NCBI GenBank assembly: GCA_029990175.1
Contig: JARKIP010000064.1
Coordinates: forward strand, 10,744,001 to 10,808,000
DNA from: Petunia secreta
Lineage: Eukaryota > Streptophyta > Magnoliopsida > Solanales > Solanaceae
Reading direction: 5' to 3'
Length of the DNA stretch: 64,000 nucleotides
Program-made: the position numbers and the translations under genes
In this document: one piece after another, positions 45,588-58,005 of the stretch
Layout of the letters: every line of letters begins with the position of its first letter
How positions within the stretch are numbered: position 1 is the first letter of the stretch
Notes under the pieces: model-generated
Told to the model about the DNA's origin: nothing
The model's database searches: none
The model's input: the letters and a program-made list of their open reading frames with translations, nothing else

Positions 45588-46917
45588 TGTTGCTCCAAAA
45601 CGCACATGCAAGTATACGCGGTCGGCAAGTAATAAAGTGATAAGATCGAGTATCGTCCCACAGAGATTTGTGATTGACTATTCTCTAAATCAAACAATTA
45701 CGAATTATCTAAACAAATAAAGTATGTGATAGTTTATTGAGAATTATCTAACTAAAATTAATAAATAAAACTAAAAGTAATTAATAAGCTAAAACAAGCA
45801 GAAAATCGAATTCAATAAGAGATAATGTTCCAGGGTTATAGGAAATCTACCAATCCTGTTGAATTCTTCCGATAATTTGACTTATTAATTTATCTGGGTT
45901 ACTACTCGACAGGGTTAATATTGCTTACAAGACTCTTCCGATATCTTGTTCGCCTATTCAAGTTAATCAAACGCCTATATTCCCATAGAATCAGAAGTTA
46001 ACAAGAACGCATTAATAATTCCTGTAAAAGTGATAAAGCAAGGCGAATAGGTATATTCCTATCCTTATCCGCTAATCTATTCTCTGATGCCCAGGTTCAA
46101 GAACAAGCTCTATTAAATCTTATTGCAATCAAGAATTCCCTTTCCCAAGTTCAATTCAAGATTCATAAATAGCATTTAATTGGTGATCAAGCAATCAAAC
46201 AATTAAGCTCAGAATTTAATAAATAACCCAAAATGATAAACTAATAAAATAAAATTAACATCGAAATATCAACATTCATGGAGATCCCACAACTCAAGAA
46301 CTAACAAATTAAATAAAGAAAAAGGGAAAAAAAAAGAATGGAAAAACCGTGGTGCCGAAATTCCACGTTGCTATGAACCTAGCTTTTCTTTCTTCTTGGT
46401 GTGAATGATCCTTAAAATCTAATTTAAAGTAAGCTTATATAGAAGACAAAATATGTAGGAGACACGCTGAACTTGAGGTTTCCACCTCCATGTTGCTTTG
46501 GGATAACAACTTGATTCCATTCCGTTTTGCTTCAGAAAAGATAGTTGAATTTGAGTCTTTTATGGCTTTTCGATCCCAATAATAACACTAGCTTTGTGCT
46601 GATGTTTGTGCACTTATTTCTTCAATTGTTGTGCCTGCCACCTTTTGCTTGAGCTTACTGCTTCAGGGATTTAATTTCTTAGTTCAAATTATGTTGGATG
46701 TTAATAAGTTGCAAGAGATACTTGCACTTGGCTCAGGGTTTATTCACTTATGCTTCCACTTAATCCAAAAGCTCTCCTACATCACAATAAAATATCTCAT
46801 CAGTGAAAACTATTTAATTAGAGCATGTTGGGCACATTAATCACTTAAAATGCACTCAAATGCATTATGATATGGAGGGTATTGATATTAAAATATATGA
46901 AAATACGCGCAACATCA
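45588..46917 (-). repeat. LTR of the truncated relative
   Basis: Starts TGTTGCTCCAAAACGCACAT on plus and ends CAACATCA. It is diverged from the other LTRs and lacks the GCGCATACAGCC hairpins. Confidence 0.8.
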
Positions 46918-49660
46918 ACACCCCACACTTAAGTTCTTATTCGTCGTCAAGCAAGTCAATCTCAACAATACACTAAACAAATCAACAATTAAGCTCACCA
47001 CGCTAGAGTTCTTTCTTTTTCTCTGTCGCTTCACCTAGCTCAAAACACCAAATCCTTCAGAATATCAAGATCACAACCCAATAAGTACATTCGGGAAATA
47101 AGATTGATGCATTAACTTACTCTCATGCAAGTACCATAAATTCAAGAGTCCACAGTGTGTGTTATTGTTTCCCTCTACGACTTCAATAATGAAACAATGG
47201 ACCTAAGCGGCAAGACTTCAGAGAATTCACTTATTTCAAGTAATTAACTAATAGATATCACAATTAGCTTCAACTTTCATTTTCAAGCCTCAAGGGTCAA
47301 CAGCGGGGTATTTTCCATGATTTTCACAACACTTGGATGATTGGGGACCTAGGAGTTCAATGAGACGCATCAACCTCACTAGGGTGCCTTTGGCGTATTC
47401 ATACTCGAGGCTTTTATCACCCTTAACCGAGTATAGGAACATTGCCCCCATCCTTTATTTCTCTTTTTTTCTTGTGCTTTGCACATTTTTTATGTTCTTC
47501 CTTTTTTCGTTTACCCTCCTTACTTCATACCCCTTCATAGGCTCTCAAACGGTTTTCAATCATATCTTTCATTCCTTTTTTTCAGATTTTTTCAAATTTT
47601 CTTATGTTTATTCTCTTCATCATTGCTAATCAAAGACCATGTTAACAATTATTTAGTACATAGGGAAAAACAAAGTGCTCAAAGTGTAGTGGACACCATA
47701 GGACTTAGGCAAATGCACTCGAGTTAAAGCTAAAAATCAGGTCTTTCCCTACTCTCCTAACAGTTTATTTTTCGATTATACAATGTGTCATCAGGCTCTA
47801 GCTATAAAGAATTAAGCTAAGCAATTTATCTTTCTCTTATTTTCCTACTACTACAAAGACTATCCAAAAAGAATAAAAAGTACCTGGTTCAAAAGTACAT
47901 CCCATGGAAAAGAACCGATGCCTAAAGAAAAACCACGGGGATTATTATCTACTCTAACTTCTATTACTACTTAAAAAAACTAAGAAAAGACTAACTGAAA
48001 AATGAAAAACTAGCACTAATTTTTTGGATTTTTCTTGTTTTCAATTTTTATATATATAACTATACCAAAATGCAAGAAACAAATAAAAGACGTCTACTGA
48101 CAAATAATCAAACTTAAGTAGCAAAACATAGGAATTCCCCCGCCCCACACTTAAAATGGTGCAATGCCCTCAATGCACATAACAAATAAAATGAAAATGG
48201 AATGGGTATTAAGGAACTTCCCTGATGTAGCGACACAGGAGCCTCAGATGAAGGTACAACAACAGTAGGTAAAGTATTAGACTTATTCACTTCTTTACCT
48301 TTGACTCGATAACCAGAGATAGCAATAAGTGGATCGAAAGTGTGGATAGAGCTCCATGTTTGCATCACTCAATACTCTGCAACCAACAGTTAGTAACTTC
48401 AAGAGCATCATTACTCTAGAACCTGCTCAAAATGTCTTAAATTCCTTTCTAAACCTGATCACCTTAGCTAACATCTCTTAGTATATCCCACAATCAATTT
48501 CATTTGTGCATTGCAGTTGTAGCTCAATTTTCAAGCGTTCAAAAATAACAATTCATGACTACTGTTAACAATAAGAAACCACCTAAAGTAGACAAGTCAT
48601 ATGAGGTAGCATCATCACTCTCTATTACTTCACCATGTTGCTTCCCTAATTTCTTAAGCACAAATATCAAACCGAAAAAATGGAAAGTCACACAAGCACT
48701 ACATTGTGTAATGTTTCACTCTACACCTAAGAAAATATGTTGTACAAGTAAAGCTAGTAGTCAAAGGTTATGAAGCAAAAAAGAATCCCATTAAGAGCGA
48801 TAGGTCATGGCCCATGGGAACTCAATAAACCATCCAATCCACATTGTATCAAGAATTCGGATTCAACAAGAAAATTCTATTAGCTTCAGTAGTAAAACAA
48901 TCTACTCCAACTAGTTTGTAGATATTCTCACACAAACTTTCCAAATATATCACATACAAGCTGTTAAATCACACATCTACTCCTCTTTTCAACCCCACAC
49001 TTAGCCTTGAGCACATAAGAAATCAAGAGAACATGTAACTACGCAGCAGGGACCAAGCAAAGACCCAGAGTAGACTGTAGGTAGACAAGGTCACAGGCAT
49101 TGTAATTGGTACAGGTTGTGCACGCGCATGTGAAACCTACTGAACCAGTGTTTTAACCCCTCGACCAATAACCGCACACTCCAAATTATGCCCACATAGC
49201 AAACAATGTAGTTTGACTATTCAAAATTCACCAAACAAATCAAATAAACTTGGTTAGCCATTTTAGCGAACATATGGTGTGCACAGTTTTAGCAGCATCA
49301 TCTATCCATCTTAAACTTGCACCCTAGCCTCCCAACTCCAGGAATCCGGCAGTTATAACAACAACTACTTCATCCGAATCAACGACATCAATTTCAGTTC
49401 AGCGTTATAACTAATAGTACCCCCAATGTCTCAAAATTCCAAAAGTTAAGCTTTAATGGGAGAAAGGGGAAAAGGGGTTGCAGAGACAACGGTAACAGAG
49501 AGAAAGAGTGAACAAGAGGGAAAGGACAAGAGAGGATTACCTAGTAGCCTTAGTGTGCATGGTAGCGAGCGATGTATTGCAGCAGATGGAAGACCGGTAC
49601 TGTGCGTGTTTCGTGAGTGTATGTGTATGTGCTTGAGTTTTATTTTTGAGACTTAATAAA
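45588..49660 (-). mobile_element. Truncated relative of the non-autonomous element
   Basis: A 1330-bp LTR (45588-46917) related to those at 27831 and 43252 is followed by a purine tract and about 2.7 kb of matching non-coding interior (for example GGTTCAAAAGTACATCCCAT near 47885). The match ends near 49660, before the gag-like frame, and no second LTR is present. The boundary coincides with the start of MULE set B, so the missing half was probably lost by deletion or recombination. Confidence 0.65.
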
Positions 49661-50761
49661 GAAAGAGAAAGGGAATCAGGGGAATAAGTGATAAGGGACA
49701 TTTAGTCAAAAGTGACACTCAAGAGTGAAAATAGGTGAAAGGGATAAAGTCTTAATTAATGTAGTAGAAGGGACACATCTAATTAATGCTCTTAAACATA
49801 ACTTTCTTCCACTCCCCTTCATTCTAAAGTTTTATTTCTTACACTTTGGTCCTCACGTATATAAAAAATAAAATTTGCCAAATTAGGGAAATATTTTTCG
49901 CTCCGTTTATTCCCTCCTCTCTCTCTCCTCTCCTCTCTTCTCCCTCGCGACCTCAAAACACCATAGCTGCTGCGCATTTGCTTTCTTCAATCTCCATTCG
50001 TTTTCGCTATTATTCTTGCATTCCAACTCTCCCAAATAGAAAATATTGTCAGATCTAAATCCTTTTCGGTTAATTAGGTATTATTGACTCTAATTGAAAA
50101 AATAATTTGGGGAAAATACACTGCAATTCTTTGAATAACAATTTCTGGTTGGCATTACTTTTAATTGGTTTGCTTGACGTTGAAATGCTTTGAATAATGT
50201 TTACCTGTTGGCCATTACTTGAAATTGGAAAGCTTGTCGTTGAAATTGTTTGAATAACGTTGGGCATTACTTCAAACTGCAAAGCTTGACAAGTCCCATA
50301 TCTCCTGTAAGTGTAAATCTCCGTCTTGCTAATCTCTACTATTCTAATTTTTGTAAAAACCCTTTTAAATAGTATGTTGCTGTTTTGAAACTTCTTACCG
50401 TGACGATCGCAACATTATAAAAATTGTTCTACAAATACTCGTACAACGTAGTCACAATTATGGAACATTGTATTAGATGCTCAGGAAAATCCTTTTGATG
50501 TTCCTATTGTGCTAGTCAGAGTTACGGAACATAATTATGGTTGCCCGAATAATCTTACAGCATGTTCAGTAAATGCTATTCATAATGTTGGAACATTTTT
50601 ATAGATGGTCGGAACTAATGTATCGATGTTTCACATGGGTATGCTTGTATTCTTAAACATCCTTAGGCATGTTCGGATCTGTTTTTGATGTTCCAGTACC
50701 CTTTGCTACCTGGACCGCATTTGATGAATGTTTATCCTACCTTGCAGATATCGTTAAAGTA
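49661..50761. other. Upstream region of the set B mudrA gene
   Basis: AT-rich and CT-rich DNA with no gene. From about 50410 it is dense in GAACAT and ATGTTC words. CT-rich tract at 49910-49960. It probably holds the mudrA promoter and one end of MULE B, but I could not identify terminal inverted repeats. Confidence 0.45.
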
Positions 50762-53227
50762 ATGGGGGACAACATACTAATAGGAGTTGATTTTCTCGGT
50801 GAATGGGTTGAGCGTTCGAAATGCTAAGGTGAAAGAGACAAGACTTATCCTTGTGAGTAGGAATGTTACATATGATGAACTTGTCAACAAAATCATACGC
50901 AGTTGGGGGGTAAGTGATGATCCTAGGGATCTTTGCATTTCATATATGCTGAGTGTTGCCGCAAAGCAAAAGACTGCTCTATCTAAAATTAGGACTGATG
51001 ATGATGTTCAGCTTTATATGGCTGATGTAGACCCAGCTGGGGCTAGGCCAACACTAAGGGTTAGTGTGATTCGAAGGCCTGAAGGAATTTCAAGTTCAAA
51101 TGAACAAGATATGCATGTTGAGATGGATGAAGATGAATTAAAACAAGGTGGAGAGGCAGACGAAGAAGGTGAAGAAGGTGGAGAAGTAGTTGGTAATCCT
51201 TCAGAAATTGCACCATCACAGAGTAGCCGCAACGATTTTTTTGGAAAAGACGGCACAGGTTTTGTAAAGGGTATGACTTTCAAGAACAAGCGAGAATTAG
51301 TGGTGAAGTTGAGACATGCTGCAGTGAGGAAGCCTTTTTCTTTCAAAGCTGTGAAGAATACAAAAAAGTTGTTTTATGCCAGATGTGTTGATGCAAATTA
51401 CAAGTGGTGGCTTCGAACATTGAGGTATCATAGTAGTGATACATTTTATATTACAATCTACAATGGCGAGCACACGTGCGGTGTACAGCACCTGCAAAGC
51501 CACCATACACATGCCACAGCTGATGTTGTTTGTGAATACATGAAAGATGGGTACATTGAGGGGAAAGGAATAACACCAAAAGACATCAGAGTTGCATTTA
51601 ACAGAGAATTGGGATGCAACATTAGTTATTGGAAAAGTTTGAAGGGATGTGAGATTGCAAAGGCAATAGCAAGAGGGACACATGAACACAATTATGAAAT
51701 TTTAGAGGCATACAGTCATATGGTAAGGTCCCAAAATATTGGAAGCAAGACAGCTTTAAAGCTTGATAGTTGTGGGAGGTTTAAGTATTTTTTTATATCT
51801 TACGGATCTTGGATTAGGGGTTTTCTGTATATGAGGAAAGTCCTTGCTATTGATGGGACTCATTTGTCAGGCAAGTACGGCGGTGTGTTGTTGTCTGCCG
51901 TTGCCCAGGATGCAGAGAAGCACATATTCCCTATTGCATTCTGCGTTGTGGACAAAGAATGTGATGCTTCTTATGATTTTTTTTTCGAACAATTGGTTGA
52001 CATAGCCCAGTACAATGATGAGTTGAGCGTCATTTCAGACAGGCATAAAAGCATAGCAAAATCAGTTGCCAAGTGGTTTCCCCAAGCTTACTACGGAGTT
52101 TGCACGAGGCACCTTGCTGAAAATATCCATACAAAGTTTCAATTTGGAGACCACCTGGGGTCCTATTACTTGGCAGCAGATGCATATCGTGCGGAGGATT
52201 TCAGAACGCACTTTAAGCAAATCGAAGAAAACGATCCAAGGGTTGCCAGATATCTTCAAGATGACGTGGGGTTCCATAAATGGAGCAGATGCTTTTTCCC
52301 TGGGCACAGGTACACGACTATGAACATTCTTACCAAATGTTCTGAACGTTGCGTTGGAATGTTCTATGTTTACATGGCAATTAAGCCGAGAACATTCTAA
52401 TTGACGTTCAAAATAGTACCAATGATGTGTATGACGTAATTATTGATGTTCTGATCGCATGCTTAATGTTCGCACTTGGATTAGACGTATTTAGCATTAA
52501 GGTCTTTGTTTGTTTGTTACAATTTCAGATTTGCAGTGATGACCTTGAACATTGCTGAGTCCACAAATGCAATGTTGAGGGATGAAAGAGAATATCCTAT
52601 TGTTGCCCTATTAAATCATATCAATCGTACATTTAGCGAAAAATTCCATGTGAGAGCTACGGAGTTCCTCGAGGTTTCAACCATATGTGTCCCTTCAATT
52701 GAAGGAAAAATAAGATTCAACCTGGAGGAAGGGGTAAGCTCGCAATTAGTCGAAAAGGTACATATGGTTTCACCATCATCAGTTCAGGCCAGGGAGCAGA
52801 AGTCGATTTACTCAACAGAACTTGTACGTGCAGAGAGTATCAAATTGACTTAATACCCTGTAAACATGCTATGGCAGCTATCAGAATGCTGCGTCCAGAA
52901 GACTATGGAGTGTGCGTCTATGACTTCACTTCTGCATATTACAAGTTAGAGTCATATATGCTTGCCTATGCAGAACCGATCAATGCTGTTCCACCGGAAG
53001 AATTTTGGAATGTTCCTCCTGAGCTGCTTGAGAGACGAATATTGCCTCCTTTAATCGACGTGGGTAAGGGAAGATGAAGGAAAAAGCGGATACCATCAGT
53101 TGGTGAAGTATTTTCAAGTAGGAGAAACAAATGTAGCATCTGCAAAAGGTCAGGCCACAAAAGAACTACTTGCCCGAAACGAGTGGATAGTGGACAATCC
53201 TCCCAAACTCAAAGTGTTGCTTTTTGA
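50762..53227 (+). pseudogene. mudrA: mudrA-type MULE transposase (set B), one intron, lightly broken
   Basis: The likely start is the ATG at 50762 (MGDNILIGVDF, aligning with MGCYAVMGANY at 18744). A frameshift near 50830 leads into a long frame. Domains: N-terminal PB1-like region; acidic linker; Mutator DNA-binding domain (about 51250-51480, FVKGMTFKNKRELVVKLRHA, GEHTCG); DDE transposase core with IDGTHL (about 51850) and ISDRHKS (Asp codon 52038-52040); and CTRHLAENIH. An intron with GT at 52310 and AG at 52527-52528 joins FFPGHR to FAVMTLNIAESTNAML. A second frameshift near 52798 is followed by the SWIM finger CTCREYQIDLIPCKH, a TGA after GKGR near 53075, and the end knuckle CSICKRSGHKRTTC. 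Three lesions prevent a full protein. Confidence 0.85.
52310..52528 (+). other. Intron of the set B mudrA gene
   Basis: 219 bp, starting CAG/GTACAC and ending TTTCAG/AT. Removing it restores the conserved GHR-x-x-x-M-T-x-N-I-A-E-S order. Confidence 0.75.
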
Positions 53228-53255
53228 ATTTTAATCTTGACAATTTTATATATTT

Positions 53256-53400
53256 TTATATTTGAACGTTTAACTTAATGTTTCGAGCATTTATCAATGG
53301 CGTTCCAAATTCCTATTATTTTTGTAGTATATAATTTAAACTGATCATCATACAGATGTTCTAATACTGCAAATGGGATGTTCAGTGTAATGCAATAGTC
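53256..53400 (+). repeat. Shared 3' flank block, copy 1 (after mudrA)
   Basis: About 140 bp containing CGAGCATTTATCAATGGCGT, TAGTATATAATTTAAACTGA and GGGATGTTCAGTGTAATGCA. A nearly identical copy follows the frame ending at 56684 (56726-56862), and a more diverged one follows the gene at 58006 (about 58784-58912). Confidence 0.85.
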
Positions 53401-53573
53401 ATGCTGATTCAACCGAAAGGTTGCCTTCTGCAATTAAAAGGTGTGAAAGCACCCCTCAAAACCTGCATACGAAAAAGCCATTAATTAATCCAGATACATC
53501 ACCTAGAGAGTAGTGAACGTCTTTTCAATGTTCACATCACGCCTTTTGGTGTTTTTTTTATGTTAAATTCATC

Positions 53574-53581
53574 TATAAATA
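53574..53581 (+). promoter_or_regulatory. TATA box of the small gene at 53663
   Basis: TATAAATA, 89 bp before the ATG. Confidence 0.6.
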
Positions 53582-53662
53582 CATACATTTCCTTGTTCCT
53601 CCATACACACAATTATCCTCCTACTTGAATTATCAAAATTTCTTCATAGACAACAAACACAA

Positions 53663-53955
53663 ATGGAAAATAACCAAAACGAAGTTGTCGCTAATGGCCA
53701 CTATGCCCCAGCCGAACCTGACCATAACGATATTATGGAAACATCGCCTGGGATATTGCCGGTATACAAACTGACATTACTGCAATCAACCATGTTGTAG
53801 ACCGCTTATCTGCTGATGTATGGAGCATAAGGCAAGTGTTAGTTCAGCGCTCGGAGTGTATTGAAAGAATGCTTTTGGGACGCCTTATCCAACAAGGGAT
53901 GAATCCGGAGCAGTTTGTTACTCCTCCAAATTCTCCCAATGCTGATGACAACTAG
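53663..53955 (+). pseudogene. Small coiled-coil MULE-associated protein (set B, plus strand), one frameshift
   Basis: The frame starts MENNQNEVVANGHYAPAEPD at 53663. A missing base near 53740 shifts it into IAGIQTDITAINHVVDRLSA, then VWSIRQVLVQRSECIERML and the tail GMNPEQFVTPPNSPNADDN. With the shift allowed it is about 97 residues: an acidic N-terminus, an amphipathic coiled coil and a short Pro/Ser/Asn tail. The tail matches NPDNLITP at 21309, DPQNYSSPP at 57296 and PPNSPNA at 26268. I recognise no known domain. It lies about 440 bp after mudrA in the same orientation. Confidence 0.55.
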
Positions 53956-54119
53956 AACTTTTATTTAAGCATTATATCTAGTACTAGTACTTTTGTCTAA
54001 GCATTATATCTAGTACTTTTGTCTAAGCATTATGTCAAGTACTTTTGTATATGTATTTTGTTTCCTTAAGTATGAATGAAAATTATCAGATTATGTGTTA
54101 AGTTGATAATACTTCCACT

Positions 54120-54760
54120 ACATAAGTGAACGCCTAAACTTCATCAGCAACTTGAAACATTCTAACACTTGTTCCAAGCATCGTATGAAGATGTTTGACA
54201 TCGTTATTAACGTAAACATGCTAGCATATATTTTAACAACACCCATCTAAAATGCATCAGCAAGTTGAAACATCCTAACAAAAGTTCAGAGCACTGTATG
54301 AAGATGTTTGACATAGCAGAAGGAGTTGTACAACAACACAGCACTATTTAACGAAAAAATCAATAAAAAGCAGAGATTTTCACGAGAATTTCAGTCCAGA
54401 ACCAGAACGAAGGCGTAAAAACACTAGCTTTATCGAAATAACCAACTAGCAAAAAAATAAACCCCGATTCACTTGAAAACATCAATATAGTACAAAATTT
54501 ACCTTTAGATGTTACCGGAGAACATTATGTAGATGGCCGGCGACGAAATAGAAGACTCGAGAAGAAGACTTGAGAAGTGTGTAAGAGAAGAAAGGGGCGG
54601 TTGTTCGATGTTTGAAATGATGGAATTGATAAAACTGATCAGCCGCATTTTTAATTAAAACTTCACTTTTGGGGTTGTCATAATTGCCATTAAGGCCCCA
54701 CCTTTTTTTTTGTTCCGAATTCCACGCGCATCCCATTTTTGTATAAAATAGAGCCCGGGG
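54120..54760 (-). repeat. Partial copy of the region upstream of the Ulp1-like gene
   Basis: Matches 62850-63790 in the same orientation: CATCTAAAATGCATCA, AAGATGTTTGAC, GATTTTCACGAGAA, CCCGATTCACTTGAAAA, TTTACCTTTAGATGTTACCG and GAGAAGTGT in order. It contains two degenerate units of the 197-bp repeat found there. It may be the end of a second, shorter MULE or an internal duplication of the outer promoter region. Confidence 0.7.
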
Positions 54761-54910
54761 CGGGGGTACATTTCTTTTTTGAGATATTAGAACGTTCTTC
54801 TGAACGTGCCAAATATAATAATCAATTAAGTAGTTCGTTTAAAATGAAACGCGTTTGCTCAAAAATAAAAGGTACTTTTTTCACGTTCAGAACATAATAA
54901 ACGATGTTTG

Positions 54911-54966
54911 AACCCTAACCCTAACCCTGAACCCCAAAACCTAACCCTAACCCTAACCCCAAACCG
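54911..54966. repeat. Interstitial telomere-like repeat
   Basis: Two clusters of CCCTAA units separated by CTGAACCCCAAAA. They use the six-base form rather than the seven-base CCCTAAA usual in plants, so the tract may have arisen locally. It lies between the two copies of MULE flank sequence. Confidence 0.8.
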
Positions 54967-55450
54967 TAAAAATTCCTAACACTTAGAGAACATTCAATCT
55001 CTTGTTCTGAACCTTGTAAGGAACATTCTCGAACGTCGTACGTCTGTTCTGGATCTTCATACTGATGTTGTTTTTGCACCGTTGAGGATTAGTTGATAAA
55101 TACTAATATAAGGATCATTTCAAATACATAAACAATGATTTAGTAGTTTATTAAGATTCCAAAACATGCTATGTGTAAGTAAACCAAAATATATGTCGTT
55201 AATTATACCAAAATGTAAACACTAAGTTGTTTGGATAAGGAGTGTAGGGTTGATTCTAGATCAATTAACAATTTTAAACATTAAGAAGTGTATTATAACG
55301 AAGTGTAGCATAGATTGGACGTTATATCACTAGATAGACACATTAGTAATCTATTTGTTGATCTTACAATCTATGTGTAGCTCAATTACAGACATTCTTC
55401 GTGTATCTACAATAATTAAGACTTCAAATCATACAAGTATTGATTGTAAT
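54967..55450. other. Non-coding AT-rich DNA
   Basis: Contains GAACATTC and TTCTGAAC words, no gene. Confidence 0.4.
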
Positions 55451-56213
55451 ACTCAATATTATGTGTATTTAAGGTGACTACATCAATAGTATGTCTATTG
55501 GAAGTGTTTACTCATAAAAGTTCTACTAGAGTATACTCATTTATATCTATTGAAAGCAATTACTTAGTTATATCAAATGAAACACTTACTAAGTTATTGA
55601 GTATTTCATTAGATGTTGTTCTAACTAATGGATAATCTATATAATGATGATTTAACCTTAAATATAAAGACTTATTAATCTTTTCATGTTATATAGTTTC
55701 TTATTACAATCATATTAAAGGTTGGAACACTACATATTACGCACCTATTTGAACTGAATATACTAACCCATGTTCGTGACGTAAATTAGATGTTTTTGCA
55801 TCAATCTTTGGAATTTTATGTATATTCAAAGAGATTACTCAATATTATGTGTATTTAAGGTGACTACATCAATAGTATGTCTATTGGAAGTGTTTACTCA
55901 TAAAAGTTCTACTAGTATACTCATTTATATCTATTGAAAGCGATTACTTAGTTATATCAAATGAAACACTTACTAAGTTATTGAGTATTTCATTAGATGT
56001 TGTTCTAACTAATGGATAATCTATATAATCATGATTTAACCTTAAACATAAAGACTTATTAATCTTTTCATGTTATATAGTTTCTTATTACAATCATATT
56101 AAAGGTTGGAACACTACATATTAAAATAGGCACCTATTTGAACTGAACATACTAACCCATGTTCGTGACGTAAATTAGATGTTTTTGTATCAATCTTTGG
56201 AATTGTTTTGGTG
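55451..56213. repeat. Tandem duplication, 386-bp period
   Basis: ACTCAATATTATGTGTATTT starts both units (55451 and 55837). The units are nearly identical, with a few substitutions and small indels. Non-coding. Confidence 0.92.
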
Positions 56214-56477
56214 TTTGTAGTACTAATACAACGGATACATTTGTTTATAGATATTAGAAAAATCTCTTCTACGTGCCAAACATGGTTTTCTAATGCTAAG
56301 AAAAGTGGAGCAACCCGTTTTAAATACGTGGAGCGATCTGCTCCACACAACTTACATTAATCCAACCCGTTCTATTAACCCACTCCGGACGGAATTATTA
56401 CCTTATAACACGTGGAATAACCCCAACCATTCAATTAATTAGGTCTTTTAAACGAGGAGTCTCCCCAGCCTACTACA

Positions 56478-56684
56478 TTGGTTTTAAACAAGTTGAAAAT
56501 TTCACTTGATGAAGTTTGTGAAGAAAGGGCCAATTTGCTGAAGGAAGTTGACAAACTAGGGGCTTGTAATACTACAAATTTATTGAAGATCAGTAAGTTA
56601 GAGGCTAAATTGCAACAGTGGAGGATGTATTTCTTATTGTCTTGGGCAGTTTTTTTTGGTTTCATTGTAGCTAGGTTTATTTGA
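56478..56684 (+). pseudogene. Fragment with coiled coil and C-terminal membrane segment
   Basis: About 68 codons without an ATG near the start. It reads as heptads (LKISLDEVCEERANLLKEVD, LLKISKLEAKLQQW) and a hydrophobic end (FLLSWAVFFGFIVARF). This resembles the C-terminus of short plant proteins with a GRF zinc finger and tail anchor, but no GRF finger is visible upstream. The 386-bp duplication lies in its place. Its 3' flank is the shared 140-bp block. Confidence 0.4.
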
Positions 56685-56725
56685 TACCAATTGTTGTTCA
56701 TCGAGTACTACTAAGATCTATAAAT

Positions 56726-56862
56726 TTGAACGTTTAAGTTAATGTTTCGAGCATTTATCAATGGCGTTCCAAATTTCTATTATTTTTGTAGTATATAATT
56801 TAAATTGATCATCATACGGATGTTCTAATACTGCAAACGGGATGTTTAGTGTAATGCATAAC
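56726..56862 (+). repeat. Shared 3' flank block, copy 2
   Basis: Nearly identical to 53256-53400 (CGAGCATTTATCAATGGCGT, GTAGTATATAATTTAAATTG, GGATGTTCAGTGTAATGCA-like end). Confidence 0.85.
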
Positions 56863-56993
56863 AACATTCATAAATATTCAAAACATGCTAAATTGTACTG
56901 AAAATTAAAGGACACCACTTCAAAACACGACATTCAAGACAAATAGAAAATCTTCTTAAATGACTAGACTTGAAAGGAGGTAAGTTCTTCATT

Positions 56994-57296
56994 TCACATG
57001 TGTTCCGCTGGAGGCCGTGGTGGTGAAGAGTAGTTTTGGGGGTCAATCTCGAGTGCAGCTTGAATACCACGAAGCATAAGCTTAATAAGATTCATATCCT
57101 CACGGAATTCATCGAACCTAGTTCTTAATCGCGTCACTTGATCCTCCACATTTCCTATATATACTGCAAACTGATCAATATCTTAGGTCAGATCTACGAT
57201 ATCTTCACGGACATGATCGATTTCAGTGAACCTACTAGTACTTGGAACTCCACTATCATGTTCTGGTGCTCTTGGGTGCCTTACTCTGCGAGGCAT
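56994..57296 (-). pseudogene. Small coiled-coil MULE-associated protein (set B, minus strand), one stop
   Basis: 100 codons from the ATG at 57296: MPRRVRHPRAPEHDSGVPST, FTEIDHVREDIVDL, a TAA, then DQFAVYIGNVEDQVTRLRTR, FDEFREDMNLIKLMLRGIQA and the tail ALEIDPQNYSSPPRPPAEHM. The basic start, coiled-coil middle and DPQNYSSPP tail match the plan of the plus-strand gene at 53663. The single stop sits in an otherwise open frame. Its position and strand parallel the gene at 26268-26639 in set A. Confidence 0.55.
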
Positions 57297-57346
57297 TGTT
57301 TTTGTTTCGCCTTGTTGTTTTTGTTGTTGTTGTGTAGACATTTAAC

Positions 57347-57353
57347 ATTTATA
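57347..57353 (-). promoter_or_regulatory. TATA box of the small minus-strand gene
   Basis: TATAAAT on the minus strand, about 51 bp before the ATG at 57296. Confidence 0.5.
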
Positions 57354-57380
57354 GAAACCAGGCTTTGTGCCTTTTCGGTT

Positions 57381-57688
57381 GCATATGTGATGATTTAAAG
57401 AGGCGCCTACTCACATTGAATGGTTGGGGTTAGTACACATGTTTTAATTGTGACCAGGGATTCCTAATCCTTCCCGCGGAAGTCGCAACATCTTCATGGC
57501 GATACGAATCATCATATAGTCGTTCCATTAGTCTGCATATGTGATGATTTAAAGAGGCGCCTATTCACATTGAATGCTTGGGGTCAGTACACGTGTTTTA
57601 ATTGTGACCAGGGGTTCTTTATCATTCCCGCGGAAGTCAGAACATCTTCATGGCGATACGAATCATCATATACTCGTTCCATTAGTCT
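57381..57688. repeat. Tandem duplication, 154-bp period
   Basis: GCATATGTGATGATTTAAAG starts both units (57381 and 57535). Each ends with CGTTCCATTAGTCT. It is located between the two divergent small genes. Confidence 0.92.
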
Positions 57689-57929
57689 ATTGGTTTTTGA
57701 CGTTTATAATTCAAATTGATCTTCATGTTTGAAAATTATTTATACCCTTCCAGTAGACTATTAGTATTTTTTAAACTACTCATCATTATGCACTTAACGG
57801 CTATCCCTTTCAATTCAAATCTAAAGCAAAGCAACGAATGCGTCACTTCAAAACTTTTAAAAAAATCATAACGGCTAGTGTTGGATTGTCTGAATAAAAC
57901 ACACTTAAGTCGGTTACCTCTTTTTCTCC

Positions 57930-57937
57930 TATAAATA
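57930..57937 (+). promoter_or_regulatory. TATA box of the tandem-repeat protein gene
   Basis: TATAAATA in CTCCTATAAATACTCG, 76 bp before the ATG at 58006. Confidence 0.65.
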
Positions 57938-58005
57938 CTCGATCAAACCATTCAAAAAACTCTATACCACTACAACCTATAATCTTCAGCCAAAAAAAAA
58001 TTAAA

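Noticed and set aside
56114..56350. A GRF zinc-finger gene upstream of the coiled-coil/membrane fragment
   Set aside because: I looked for the Cys/His pattern on both strands and did not find it. Only the C-terminal part is supported.
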